A DNA stretch of 64,000 bases from Alphaproteobacteria bacterium. GTDB taxonomy: Bacteria; Pseudomonadota; Alphaproteobacteria; Micavibrionales; Micavibrionaceae. Numbering within the stretch: the first letter of the stretch is position 1; every line of letters begins with the position of its first letter. Under the pieces are notes generated by a model, which had not been told where the DNA came from, did no database searches, and was given only the letters and a program-made list of their open reading frames with translations. Location of the stretch: assembly GCA_017999645.1 (NCBI GenBank), contig JAGNLJ010000003.1:1-64000 (forward strand), in the 5' to 3' direction. Shown in pieces: positions 8,181 through 16,004 of the stretch. The translations under genes were made by a program, and so were the position numbers.

Positions 8181-8531
8181 TCACTGATAGCACACTATTG
8201 TCAATCTTGGGTCGACGCTCACTTCCACGGATTCGTGAACTATGTCTCTTAAAATAGTAATACGTCTGATTTCCTGATCGCCGGGCAGGAGCATTTCAGA
8301 AGGAACAGATTTGCCGTAGAAAACTTGGCCTGTTGCCGCCTCTAAAATGGCCGCAATCTCTGCGGGTTTTGTCGGAATGAAAACCGGGTTTGGCATCGTC
8401 GCGGCCAGAATATTTTTATCGTCCAGCCGGGCAAAATCCTCGACGCGTGAAACCATCAGCACACGCGGATCGCTCGCCAGTGTGAATTCCTTCCCACGTC
8501 TCCAGTCCTGCATGCTTTGCCAAAGACCCAT
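8181..8531 (-). CDS. Hypothetical protein, first gene of island operon
   Basis: A 116-aa soluble protein from ATG 8531 (MGLWQSMQDW), chosen because GGGGA lies just upstream; an ATG at 8567 would add 12 Arg-rich residues. The core PNPVFIPTKPAEIAAILEAA looks like a small alpha/beta unit. No family is recognised. It is the promoter-proximal gene of a three-gene minus-strand operon inserted between ispA and dxs. Confidence 0.6.
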   Translation of the reverse strand: MGLWQSMQDWRRGKEFTLASDPRVLMVSRVEDFARLDDKNILAATMPNPVFIPTKPAEIAAILEAATGQVFYGKSVPSEMLLPGDQEIRRITILRDIVHESVEVSVDPRLTIVCYQ

Positions 8532-8589
8532 TCTTCCCCGTCGATACCTTGATATAAATCTATGCATTCATGTAAATCGAATGGCATTA

Positions 8590-8618
8590 TGTATAATAAA
8601 GCCAGCCGTTTTTGTCAA
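8590..8618 (-). promoter_or_regulatory. Sigma-70-type promoter of the island operon
   Basis: On the minus strand TTGACA (8618-8613), a 17-bp spacer, then TATACA (8595-8590). The -35 is a perfect consensus. Transcription would begin near 8583, 16 nt before ATG 8567 and about 50 nt before the preferred ATG 8531. Confidence 0.75.
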
Positions 8619-8670
8619 ATTTCAATAAAGATTTCCCCGGCGCTGCTATTTGCGCTAAATAAGCAGTTCA

Positions 8671-10689
8671 ATGAAACAGGCCACAAAAAACAACCCTGCA
8701 CCGCCTCAGCCCGGATCCCTTCTCGACCGGGTTCACGTCCCCTCCGACATGAAGGGCCTGGACGACGAGCAGCTTAAAATCCTCGCCGAAGAACTCCGCC
8801 GCGACATGATCCAGTCCGTCTCCAAAACCGGCGGCCATCTCGGCGCTGGCCTCGGCGTCGTCGAACTCACCGTCGCCATTCACGCCGTTTTTAACACGCC
8901 GGACGACCGCCTCATCTGGGATGTCGGCCACCAGGCCTACCCGCACAAAATTCTCACCGGCCGCCGCGCTCAAATGCACACACTCCGTCAAGGCGGCGGA
9001 CTCTCCGGCTTCACCAAGCGTTCCGAGTCCGAATACGACCCCTTCGGCGCGGCGCATAGCTCCACCTCGATCTCCGCAGGCCTCGGCATGGCCGTCGCCC
9101 GCGACCTCGCCCAAAAAACCAATGGTAAGAATAACCACGTCATCGCCGTCATCGGCGACGGCGCGATGTCAGCCGGCATGGCATACGAAGCCATGAATAA
9201 TGCAGGCGCGCTGAAATCCAAACTCATCGTCATCCTCAACGACAACGACATGTCCATCGCCCCGCCCGTCGGCGCGATGTCGCGCTACCTCACCAAGCTC
9301 GTATCATCGCAGCCCTACATGAACGCGCGCGAGGCCGGGAAAAAATTCACCGAAATCCTCCCCGCCCCCTTGCGCCACGTCGCCAAACGCGCCGAAGAAG
9401 CCGCCCGCGTCGCACTCGGCACCGGCACGCTGTTCGAGGAAATGGGCTTCTATTACATCGGCCCCGTCGACGGCCACAATCTCGACCAGCTCCTCCCCAT
9501 CCTAAGAAACATCCGCGACTCCGATCACGAAGGCCCCGTCCTCATCCACGCCATTACACAGAAGGGCAAAGGCTACCTGCCCGCCGAAAATTCCTCCGAC
9601 AAAATGCACGGCGTTAAAAAATTCGACGTCATCACCGGCGCACAAGCCAAATCCGCGCCCGGCGCACCCACCTACACCAAAACCTTCGCGCAATCCTTGA
9701 TCGCCGAAGCAAAGCGCGACGAAAAAATAATCGCCATCACCGCCGCCATGCCCGACGGCACCGGCCTCGATTTATTCTCCTACGAATTCCCGGACCGCAC
9801 TTTCGATGTCGGCATCGCCGAGCAGCACGCTGTCACCTTCGCCGCCGGCCTCGCCACCGAAGGCTTCAAACCTTTCGTCGCGATTTACTCCACCTTCCTG
9901 CAACGCGCGTATGATCAGGTCGTGCACGACGTCGCCATTCAGAACCTCCCCGTCCGCTTCGCGATGGACCGCGCCGGGCTGGTGGGCGCCGACGGCCAGA
10001 CGCACGCCGGGTCTTTCGACATCGCCTATTTAGGCTGCCTGCCGAATTTTGTCCTGATGGCGCCAAGCGACGAAGCCGAACTCGTCCACATGGTCGCCAC
10101 CGCCGCCCGCTATAACGACGGTCCCATAGCCTTCCGCTATCCGCGCGGCGAAGGCACCGGAATCGAACTTCCGGCCCAAGGCCAACCCCTCGAAATCGGC
10201 AAAGGCCGCATCGTTTATGAATCCCCTTCGCAACCCCGGCCCCCCTCGCAACCCCTGCGAAAGCCGGGGCCCATAGCCTCCCAGCCACAAGACGCCATGG
10301 ATCCCGTTTTGCAACGGGATTACGATGAAGAAAGCGTCGCCATCCTCTCCTATGGCACCCGCCTCACTGAATCCCTCGCCGCCGCAAAACTCCTCGAGGA
10401 CAAAGGCAAACGAGTCACCGTCGCCGACGCCCGCTTCGCCAAACCGCTCGATGAATCGCTCATCCGCGCCCTCGCCAAAAACCACGGCACGCTCATCACC
10501 ATCGAGGAAGGCTCCATCGGCGGCTTCGGCTCTTATGTTCTGGATTTCCTGAACCGCGAGAGCCTGCTCTCGCGCTGCCGCGTGAAAAACCTTTATCTCC
10601 CCGACATCTTCCAGGACCACGACGACCCCGCAAAACAATACGAAACCGCAGAGCTCACGGCACGGGATATCGTGAAGGCCGCAACCTAA
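8671..10689 (+). CDS. dxs: 1-deoxy-D-xylulose-5-phosphate synthase, with in-frame repeat insert
   Basis: First enzyme of the MEP pathway, joining pyruvate and glyceraldehyde 3-phosphate with ThDP. The ThDP signature [18 protein letters not shown] begins at residue 162. The conserved [15 protein letters not shown], the [14 protein letters not shown] region with the catalytic Glu, and the C-terminal transketolase domain are all present. The 672 aa exceed the usual 620-640. The excess is about 33 residues (from roughly 519, in the stretch [16 protein letters not shown]...) encoded by palindromic repeats at 10226-10323. The insert lies between IGKGRIVYE and SVAILSYGT at the start of the C-terminal domain and keeps the frame. 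Confidence 0.95.
   Translation: MKQATKNNPAPPQPGSLLDRVHVPSDMKGLDDEQLKILAEELRRDMIQSVSKTGGHLGAGLGVVELTVAIHAVFNTPDDRLIWDVGHQAYPHKILTGRRAQMHTLRQGGGLSGFTKRSESEYDPFGAAHSSTSISAGLGMAVARDLAQKTNGKNNHVIAVIGDGAMSAGMAYEAMNNAGALKSKLIVILNDNDMSIAPPVGAMSRYLTKLVSSQPYMNAREAGKKFTEILPAPLRHVAKRAEEAARVALGTGTLFEEMGFYYIGPVDGHNLDQLLPILRNIRDSDHEGPVLIHAITQKGKGYLPAENSSDKMHGVKKFDVITGAQAKSAPGAPTYTKTFAQSLIAEAKRDEKIIAITAAMPDGTGLDLFSYEFPDRTFDVGIAEQHAVTFAAGLATEGFKPFVAIYSTFLQRAYDQVVHDVAIQNLPVRFAMDRAGLVGADGQTHAGSFDIAYLGCLPNFVLMAPSDEAELVHMVATAARYNDGPIAFRYPRGEGTGIELPAQGQPLEIGKGRIVYESPSQPRPPSQPLRKPGPIASQPQDAMDPVLQRDYDEESVAILSYGTRLTESLAAAKLLEDKGKRVTVADARFAKPLDESLIRALAKNHGTLITIEEGSIGGFGSYVLDFLNRESLLSRCRVKNLYLPDIFQDHDDPAKQYETAELTARDIVKAAT
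10226..10323. repeat. Compound palindromic repeat inside dxs
   Basis: A truncated arm (CGCAACCCCGGCCCCCC) abuts a complete arm (CGCAACCCCTGCGAAAGCC + GGGGCCCATAG). A spacer and an inverted arm ending GGATCCCGTTTTGCAACGGG + ATTACG follow. The doublet at the left is nearly identical to that at 12454-12503. The element is read through in the dxs frame. Confidence 0.85.
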
Positions 10690-10690
10690 A

Positions 10691-10730
10691 CGTCATTGCG
10701 AGGAACGAAGTGACGAAGCAATCCAGAAAT
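10691..10730. repeat. Repeat family A, left copy at GIY-YIG locus 1
   Basis: Begins CGTCATTGCGAGGAACGAAG and continues TGACGAAGCAATCCAG. The same sequence occurs downstream of the nuclease at 11079 (direct) and 11132 (inverted), and as complete palindromes at 57293 and 59408. The GTG start and first codons of the nuclease lie inside this copy. Confidence 0.9.
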
Positions 10731-11012
10731 CCTGCTGTCTATATTCTGGCCAACAAACGCAACGGCACTCTATATACAGGTGTCACCTCTGATCTCATCC
10801 AGCGCATTCACCAGCACAAAGAAAAAATCACCGACGGCTTTTCTAAAAAGCATGATTGTTCAAATCTGGTATTTTTTGAAATACATGAAACCATGGAATC
10901 GGCAATCCTGCGTGAAAAGCAGATCAAAGGTGGCTCAAGAAAGAAAAAACTTGCGCTGATTGAAAACAAAAATCCTGAGTGGCAGGATTTATATGAGGAA
11001 ATAATCAAGTAG
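10710..11012 (+). CDS. Small GIY-YIG endonuclease-like protein, repeat-associated (locus 1)
   Basis: A 100-aa stand-alone GIY-YIG domain of the URI/YhbQ type. Motifs in order: VYILANKRNGTLYTGVTSDL (the GIY...YIG pair; catalytic Tyr residues), the Arg in LIQRIHQHKE, and the metal-ligand Glu in ILREKQIKGGSRKKK. It ends NPEWQDLYEEI as its relatives do. The best start is GTG 10710, which is inside the flanking repeat, so residues 2-6 (TKQSR) are repeat-encoded. Family A repeats bracket the gene as inverted copies. Compared with the second nuclease at 20104 it is a paralogue of the same architecture linked to a different repeat. A role in spreading or processing the repeat is inference. Confidence 0.85.
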   Translation: MTKQSRNPAVYILANKRNGTLYTGVTSDLIQRIHQHKEKITDGFSKKHDCSNLVFFEIHETMESAILREKQIKGGSRKKKLALIENKNPEWQDLYEEIIK

Positions 11013-11018
11013 CACACC

Positions 11019-11162
11019 CGTCATTGCCGCAATCCTGTTTTTTAACACACCGTCATTGCGAGGACGCCTCACAACCCCCGTCATTGCGAGGAGCGTAGCG
11101 ACTAAACAATCCAGTCAAATATAAAACAGATTCTGGATTGCTTCGCTTCGCTCGCAATGACG
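11019..11162. repeat. Cluster of repeat family A copies downstream of GIY-YIG gene 1
   Basis: Two truncated starts (CGTCATTGC at 11019 and CGTCATTGCGAGGACG at 11051) are followed by a near-complete copy (11079-11113, to CAATCCAG) and an inverted copy (CTGGATTGCTTCGCTTCGCT + CGCAATGACGG, 11132-11162). The last two form an imperfect palindrome with an AT-rich centre. Confidence 0.88.
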
Positions 11163-11176
11163 GAATGTAAATCCCC

Positions 11177-11205
11177 TTGACTCTCTAGGAATAACTTCCT
11201 ATACT
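11177..11205 (+). promoter_or_regulatory. Sigma-70-type promoter, leaderless configuration
   Basis: TTGACT (11177-11182), 17-bp spacer, TATACT (11200-11205). The ATG at 11212 lies 6 nt after the -10 box, so the predicted +1 is the A of the start codon or next to it. No ribosome site could exist on such a transcript. Confidence 0.75.
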
Positions 11206-11211
11206 CTCTCC

Positions 11212-11544
11212 ATGACACTTCCCACACTCCCCGACCCGAAACAGGCGGAGGCTCTGGCCCGCCACACCCTCACGCTGCTCTGCGATCAGCTGCAGGAAAA
11301 CCTCATGGCCGGCGCGACCGAAGTTTCGCTCCACCGCCAGGCGCAAATTCTTGAATATGCGTTCGCGTTTTTCCTGCGGCGTGGCATTAACCCGCAGACA
11401 TGGGAGGCGAACAAAGCCCTGAACCTCGCGCTGAAAACCCAGCGCCAGTGCGTCGATACGCTGCGCGCCGAAACTGCGCGGCGCTACATGGAAGCGTTCA
11501 TGCCCACCCTCAAGACCTACCCCCTCCCCCCGAAAGCGCCGTAG
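11212..11544 (+). CDS. Small hypothetical protein
   Basis: A 110-aa soluble, helical protein of unknown function. The first half (QAEALARHTLTLLCDQLQEN) and the rest (ILEYAFAFFLRRGINPQTWE) read as amphipathic helices. A strong promoter sits directly before the ATG with no room for a leader. Its TAG overlaps the GTG of the next small gene by one base (TAGTG), which suggests coupled translation. Confidence 0.7.
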   Translation: MTLPTLPDPKQAEALARHTLTLLCDQLQENLMAGATEVSLHRQAQILEYAFAFFLRRGINPQTWEANKALNLALKTQRQCVDTLRAETARRYMEAFMPTLKTYPLPPKAP

Positions 11545-11747
11545 TGAAACCGAAAAACCGAAAGAAAAGAAGGCCATGGCCCGACAAGCATAAACGAAGA
11601 CTCTCTGAGGCCGCTCTGACGCGCTGGTCTTCGAAACCCGGCCTTCGCCGCGCGCAGCTTCGCGAATTCTCCCGCCTTCTAAAGCGTCAACAGGCCCTGA
11701 TTCGCGGTGTTTTCAATGCTTCCCATGCCCCACCACCACAACTATAA
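11544..11747 (+). CDS. Small basic hypothetical protein
   Basis: A 67-aa, strongly basic protein starting at GTG 11544 inside the TAGTG junction with the previous gene (VKPKNRKKRRPWPDKHKRRL then LTRWSSKPGLRRAQLREFSR). Such a sequence could bind nucleic acid, but no known domain is seen. The coupled start and similar codon use argue for a gene; the size keeps confidence moderate. Its 3' end overlaps the promoter of the HAD gene. Confidence 0.5.
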   Translation: MKPKNRKKRRPWPDKHKRRLSEAALTRWSSKPGLRRAQLREFSRLLKRQQALIRGVFNASHAPPPQL

Positions 11748-11748
11748 T
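11720..11748 (+). promoter_or_regulatory. Promoter of the HAD hydrolase gene
   Basis: TTCCCA (11720-11725), 17-bp spacer, perfect TATAAT (11743-11748). The ATG follows 8 nt later at 11757, so the transcript would have at most 1-3 leader nucleotides. Confidence 0.7.
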
Positions 11749-11756
11749 ACCGCCCG

Positions 11757-12536
11757 ATGACTCTGCCCAAGCCCACAATCGTGCTTTTTGACATGGACGG
11801 CACCAGCGTCCGGCACATCAACCCCATCTTCCTGCATGCGCTTGAATGGCTGGACGACAGCGCGTTCAAACTGCGCAAGCTCCTCAACAAAATCCTCCCC
11901 CGCAAAACCTATAACCTCGACGTCACCGATCTCGCCCCGCGCAAAACGCCCAAACTCCTCGTCCACCGCGCCATCCACAAGGTCCGCCGCAAACCCGTCG
12001 AGCAGATCGTCGAGCCCTGCCCCGGCATTTATTACGTCCTCGAATTATTGAAGCGCCACAATATTCCGATGGCGCTCGCAAGCAACGGATTGGGCAAAGG
12101 CTACGGCCACGACATTCTCGATAAATTCGATCTCGAGAAATATTTCCGCGCCACCGTCTTCCGCGAGGACATTAAAAAATCGAAACCGCACCCGGAGCCG
12201 ATTTTACTCACACTGCAGAAAATGAATCTGACGCTCACCAAGGACGACGTCATCTGGTATATCGGCGACCGCCACAAGGACGTCATCGCCGTGCTCGCCG
12301 CGCGCGAGCATCTGCCCTGCCGCATCGAGCCCATTGCCTACGGCTTCAACGCCGCCGTCGCCGTGATCGAGAAAAATATCGGCCCCGACCATATTCTCAT
12401 GTCTTACCTGGATATGTACACGAAGCTGGATACGCTTCTCGGCGCACCACCAGTCGAAACCCCGGCCCCCCTCGAAACCCCTGCGAAAGCAGGGGCCTCA
12501 GGCCTTACTGAATCTGCAGTGGCTCGTAAGTCGTAA
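11757..12536 (+). CDS. HAD-superfamily hydrolase with repeat-derived C-terminus
   Basis: A 259-aa phosphatase-like protein. Motif I is FDMDGT (nucleophile D12, acid D14), motif II MALASNG, motif III lysine in KKSKPHPEPI, motif IV YIGDRHKDV. This is the phosphoglycolate-phosphatase-like layout, with an unusual helical cap rich in Lys/Arg (LRKLLNKILPRKTYNLD, LVHRAIHKVRRKPVEQ). Substrate is unknown. From about residue 233 (APPVETPAPLETPAKAGASG) the tail is encoded by a palindromic repeat at 12454-12503, and the frame then runs into the convergent sppA 3' end (32-bp overlap). The original stop codon was probably lost when the repeat was inserted. Confidence 0.8.
   Translation: MTLPKPTIVLFDMDGTSVRHINPIFLHALEWLDDSAFKLRKLLNKILPRKTYNLDVTDLAPRKTPKLLVHRAIHKVRRKPVEQIVEPCPGIYYVLELLKRHNIPMALASNGLGKGYGHDILDKFDLEKYFRATVFREDIKKSKPHPEPILLTLQKMNLTLTKDDVIWYIGDRHKDVIAVLAAREHLPCRIEPIAYGFNAAVAVIEKNIGPDHILMSYLDMYTKLDTLLGAPPVETPAPLETPAKAGASGLTESAVARKS
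12454..12503. repeat. Doublet palindromic repeat at the HAD gene 3' end
   Basis: TCGAAACCCCGGCCCCCC followed by TCGAAACCCCTGCGAAAGCA + GGGGCC. The hairpin CCCCTGC-GAAA-GCAGGGG is perfect. The doublet layout equals that in dxs at 10228, with only a few substitutions over about 44 nt. Confidence 0.8.
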
Positions 12537-14424
12537 AATTCGGCTGGCTGATCACGTCCATCTGATCCATGAACGGCTTCGACACCCGCCCCAGCATCGC
12601 CTGGAATTTCAGCCCCTCATACACCGCACCCTGCTCGCTCAGGAAAGCAACCAGTTCTTCAAACGTCGTCAGCGGTTTTGGCAAAATAACGACATCGAGT
12701 CCAAAACGGTTTTCCGCCTTCAGGAGCGTTGCCGTATAATCCAGCGCATTCTGCAATCCGCCGATTTCATCAACCAATCCAACGCGTTTCGCCGCTTCGC
12801 CTGACCAGACTCGTCCGCCGGCAATCTTGTCAACCTGCGCGGCGCTCATCTTCCGGCCTTCCGAAACACGTTCCAGGAACGCATTGTAAACCTGGTCTAA
12901 CATGGCATTGATGCGTTCGGCTTCGGTCGCGCTGAACGGTGTATTGATCGACCACAAACCGGCATTTCGTCCCCATTCGACGCGTTCCCAGTTCACGCCG
13001 ATCTTCGGCCAGACATCCTTCGCCGAGAACTTACCGCCGACAACGCCGATCGAACCCGTGATCGTCGTCGGCGTCGCGTAGATCCTGTCCGCGTGCGCTG
13101 CAACCCAATATCCGCCTGATGCGGCCGTCGAACCCATGGAGACTATAACGGGCTTTCCCTTCTCCTGCGCGCGGTCGATGGCGCGCAGAATGGTCTCCGA
13201 CGCGACCGGCGATCCGCCCGGACTGTCAACCCGAACCACAATCGCCTCGATGCTCTCATCGTCCGCAGCATCCAGGATTGCCGGAGCAATCTCGTCCGCA
13301 GCGGCAATGCCTTCATCCGCAAACCCCGACGGCGCTGACGTCACGCCGATCCGCGTATCCATGATCGCCCCGCCGACATGCACCAGCGCAACACGCGGAC
13401 GCGCATCGCTGAAATGCCCGCGCACAAGATTACCCTCGGACTGCTCGCGACCAAGAGCGGCGAGATAAGCCTTCGGATCGACAAAAAACTCTTCCTCGCT
13501 TTCGGGATCGCCTGTCAGCTCCTCGCTGATCCGGCCCACCAGCACATCGACATAATTAAGGTCAGTCACCAGTTTCTCCTGCAGCGCTTCAGGACCCGTG
13601 AACAAGCCCTTATTGACCAAAGCCTCGAATTTCACGGGACTGATCTGGAGGTCAGCAGCAATATCGCGCGTCAGCACGGCGCGCATGTCACCGACAATAT
13701 GTTCCAGCGTCTCGCGGTTCTGCGGCGACATTTTCTTGGCGGTCAGATTTTCATAGGCTGTTTTATATTCCTTGCGCTGGAAGAATTGCGGCTCGACGCC
13801 GATTTTATCCAAAGTGCCACGAAAGAACGGCATCTCGGCGGCAACGCCCGGAATCGAAACTATGCCCAGCGGCTGCATCCAGCGCTCTTCGAACGCCGAA
13901 GCGAGATAAAATCTCCCCAAACCGCCACCAGCCTCGCCATACGATGCCGAATAGATGCGCGTGAATTTCCCACTCGCGCGAAAACGTGCCAGCGCGTCAC
14001 GAACCTCTTTTGTCTGCGCGGTGGAAAACGTGCCCCCATCCATGCGCGCCATAATACCAAGTACGCGCTCATCCTTCGCCGCGAGATCGATGGCATCGAC
14101 AACCTGATGCACCGTTGCTGGCTCGAGATTAAACGACCCCGCAAGCGGCGAACCCGAAGGCTTCTCCATAAATCCGTCGCTGAACTCGAGATAAAGCGCC
14201 ATCTTCTGCGGTAGCGGCGGCGCTGCGGTTTCATTCAATCCTGATAACATCAGGACGCTTAAAAACACCATCACAAGAACGAAAGCGCCGACCGCGGTGC
14301 AGGTTTTCTTGATCGCCAGCCAGACAATCGGCAAAACGCGCCACTGGATACGGCCCCGGCGCACATCATGCGAAACCGGATCGGAAAAAAGCGGCCTGTG
14401 TCTTGTCCAGCGGTTACGGGGCAT
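12505..14424 (-). CDS. sppA: Signal peptide peptidase SppA, 67K type
   Basis: Membrane-anchored S49 serine protease that digests released signal peptides on the periplasmic side. The 639-aa protein has one N-terminal TM helix (VGAFVLVMVFLSVLMLSGL, about 45-63) and two tandem S49 domains, so it is the long form. The catalytic Ser is in GSTAASGGYWVAA of the second domain; the general-base Lys is in RKEYKTAYENLTAKKMSP of the first. RVDSPGGSPVASETI is the other hallmark. It starts 6 bp after the aroC stop codon and is probably cotranscribed with it. Confidence 0.93.
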   Translation of the reverse strand: MPRNRWTRHRPLFSDPVSHDVRRGRIQWRVLPIVWLAIKKTCTAVGAFVLVMVFLSVLMLSGLNETAAPPLPQKMALYLEFSDGFMEKPSGSPLAGSFNLEPATVHQVVDAIDLAAKDERVLGIMARMDGGTFSTAQTKEVRDALARFRASGKFTRIYSASYGEAGGGLGRFYLASAFEERWMQPLGIVSIPGVAAEMPFFRGTLDKIGVEPQFFQRKEYKTAYENLTAKKMSPQNRETLEHIVGDMRAVLTRDIAADLQISPVKFEALVNKGLFTGPEALQEKLVTDLNYVDVLVGRISEELTGDPESEEEFFVDPKAYLAALGREQSEGNLVRGHFSDARPRVALVHVGGAIMDTRIGVTSAPSGFADEGIAAADEIAPAILDAADDESIEAIVVRVDSPGGSPVASETILRAIDRAQEKGKPVIVSMGSTAASGGYWVAAHADRIYATPTTITGSIGVVGGKFSAKDVWPKIGVNWERVEWGRNAGLWSINTPFSATEAERINAMLDQVYNAFLERVSEGRKMSAAQVDKIAGGRVWSGEAAKRVGLVDEIGGLQNALDYTATLLKAENRFGLDVVILPKPLTTFEELVAFLSEQGAVYEGLKFQAMLGRVSKPFMDQMDVISQPNFTTYEPLQIQ

Positions 14425-14430
14425 GATTGT

Positions 14431-15504
14431 TTATCCGCACTGCGCCTTGTGCCGCAGCCAGTGATCGGCCAGCACACAGGCCATCATCGCCTCGACAACC
14501 GGCGCGCCGCGAATGCCGACGCACGGGTCATGACGGCCCTTGGTGGAAATTTCAGTTTCCTTACCTTTGATATCTATAGTTTTACGCGGCGTGAGAATAG
14601 AACTCGTCGGCTTGAAGGCAACGCGCACGATAATATCCTGCCCTGTCGAAATGCCGCCGAGAATTCCGCCCGCGTTATTGCTCAGAAATTTTTTGCCCTT
14701 GCGGATTTCATCGGCATTTTTCTCACCGCCCCATTCGACGGCCTCGAAGCCTGCGCCGATTTCCACGGCCTTCGTCGCGTTGATCGACATCATGGCCTTG
14801 GCGAGATCGGCGTCTAACTTATCGTACACCGGCGCCCCTAAACCAGAAGGAATACCGCTCGCCACAACTTCAATCAACGCGCCTGCACTCGATCCGGCCT
14901 TGCGCTGCTTGTCTAAAAAGCTCGCCCATTTATCGGTGACGCCCGCATCCGCCGCAAAGAAATCATTCTTGTCGATATTCTTGAGGTCGCGCTTCTTCGG
15001 ATTGTCAGCATGCGGCCCGATCTGCACGACATAGGCCTGAATTTTTACCTTAGCCCCGATCTCGTGCGCGAGAACCTTCCGGGCAATCGCACCCGCCGCC
15101 ACACGCATCGCCGTCTCGCGCGCTGATGAACGTCCGCCGCCGCGATAATCGCGGATGCCGTATTTCTCCATATAGGTGAAATCGGCGTGACCGGGACGAA
15201 ACTTGTCCTTGATGTCGGCGTAATCTTTCGACTTCACATCCATGTTTTCGATCAAGAGCCCAATCGGCGTTCCGGTAGTCTGCCCTTCGAACACACCGGA
15301 TAGAATTTTGATCTCATCCGCCTCGCGGCGCTGCGTCGTGAAACGCGATTGTCCCGGCTTGCGCTTATCGAGATATTTTTGGATGTCGGCTTCGGACAAT
15401 TTGATTTTCGGCGGCACGCCATCGACCACGCAGCCAATCGCCGGCCCGTGGCTCTCGCCGAAGCTCTGATACTGAAACAATGTGCCGAAACGGTTGCCAG
15501 ACAT
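14431..15504 (-). CDS. aroC: Chorismate synthase
   Basis: Makes chorismate from EPSP with reduced FMN, the last common step of aromatic biosynthesis. The 357-aa protein starts at ATG 15504 ([20 protein letters not shown]). The signature [14 protein letters not shown] and the second motif [20 protein letters not shown] + [19 protein letters not shown] are intact, as is the C-terminal [19 protein letters not shown]. An upstream in-frame start at 15564 would add 20 residues with no family support. Followed directly by sppA. Confidence 0.97.
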   Translation of the reverse strand: MSGNRFGTLFQYQSFGESHGPAIGCVVDGVPPKIKLSEADIQKYLDKRKPGQSRFTTQRREADEIKILSGVFEGQTTGTPIGLLIENMDVKSKDYADIKDKFRPGHADFTYMEKYGIRDYRGGGRSSARETAMRVAAGAIARKVLAHEIGAKVKIQAYVVQIGPHADNPKKRDLKNIDKNDFFAADAGVTDKWASFLDKQRKAGSSAGALIEVVASGIPSGLGAPVYDKLDADLAKAMMSINATKAVEIGAGFEAVEWGGEKNADEIRKGKKFLSNNAGGILGGISTGQDIIVRVAFKPTSSILTPRKTIDIKGKETEISTKGRHDPCVGIRGAPVVEAMMACVLADHWLRHKAQCG

Positions 15505-15571
15505 GACATTGTTATAGCTCGAAAAAACCCGCCTGTCATCTTTCGGGGCAATGCCCCTCCACAATCAATAA

Positions 15572-15600
15572 TTGACCCCTATGAAAAATAGGTCTATGTA
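15572..15600 (+). promoter_or_regulatory. Promoter upstream of the frameshifted membrane-protein gene
   Basis: TTGACC (15572-15577), 17-bp spacer, TATGTA (15595-15600). Predicted +1 near 15607 and a leader of about 18 nt before the ATG at 15625. It shows that the frameshifted gene is, or was, transcribed on its own. Confidence 0.6.
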
Positions 15601-15624
15601 AAACAAATCAACCGGGGTTTAGCC

Positions 15625-16004
15625 ATGGGCATTTTGAGAGACGCTTATAATCAGGCAAAAAAATAAATGATGATGGCTTTATTGAGGACTACCTCGGAGG
15701 AATTCTGCTTAGTTCATTTCTTGTCGCAACCCTTATCTCTGGAGCAGCCCTCAAGTACGACGAGTACCAATCCCATCGTGCGAATTATGAAGAAAACCAT
15801 AAGGAACAGCCAAGTAACTGGCCTGGCATCATACTGCTATCTGGTATCGGTGGTATAGCTGGCGCTGAGGTTGTCTGGGGTATCACGATATTGATCAGAG
15901 AATTTCCCGGGGTGTTTACACCGCTCTTCATCCCGGCGACTGCATGGCACCGCTGGCGCGCCAGAAACGCGGCCAAACCGGATTCTCCAACATCGGAACT
16001 CTAA
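15625..16004 (+). CDS. Small membrane protein requiring a -1 frameshift at A_AAA_AAA (or pseudogene)
   Basis: Frame 0 from ATG 15625 gives MGILRDAYNQAKK and stops at TAA 15664. The last codons are gcA AAA AAA, a perfect A_AAA_AAA slippery heptamer (15657-15663) directly before the stop. Moving back one base opens a 114-codon frame (INDDGFIEDYLGGILLSSFL...) ending at 16004. That frame has two clear TM helices (GGILLSSFLVATLISGAAL and WPGIILLSGIGGIAGAEVVW) but no start codon before its first helix. Together they make a coherent protein of about 126 aa. Options are programmed -1 frameshifting, polymerase slippage on the seven A's, or a one-base loss (pseudogene or read error). Confidence 0.6.

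Noticed and set aside
10030..10638. Long open frame antisense to dxs (202 codons)
   Set aside because: It is a mirror of the strongly biased codons of dxs, has no family match or ribosome site, and dxs itself is certain.
11019..11162. Closely spaced repeats as a CRISPR array
   Set aside because: Copies are of unequal length, in both orientations, palindromic and not separated by regular spacers. The same sequence is dispersed at other loci and no cas genes are present.
13378..14214. Long open frame antisense to sppA (278 codons)
   Set aside because: Antisense to the conserved S49 domains. Its protein is low-complexity His/Arg-rich, as expected for a shadow frame.
15667..15858. A 63-codon frame starting MMMALLRTTSEE on the plus strand
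   Set aside because: It is out of phase with the frame that encodes the two clean TM helices, which has a better protein character. See the frameshift finding.
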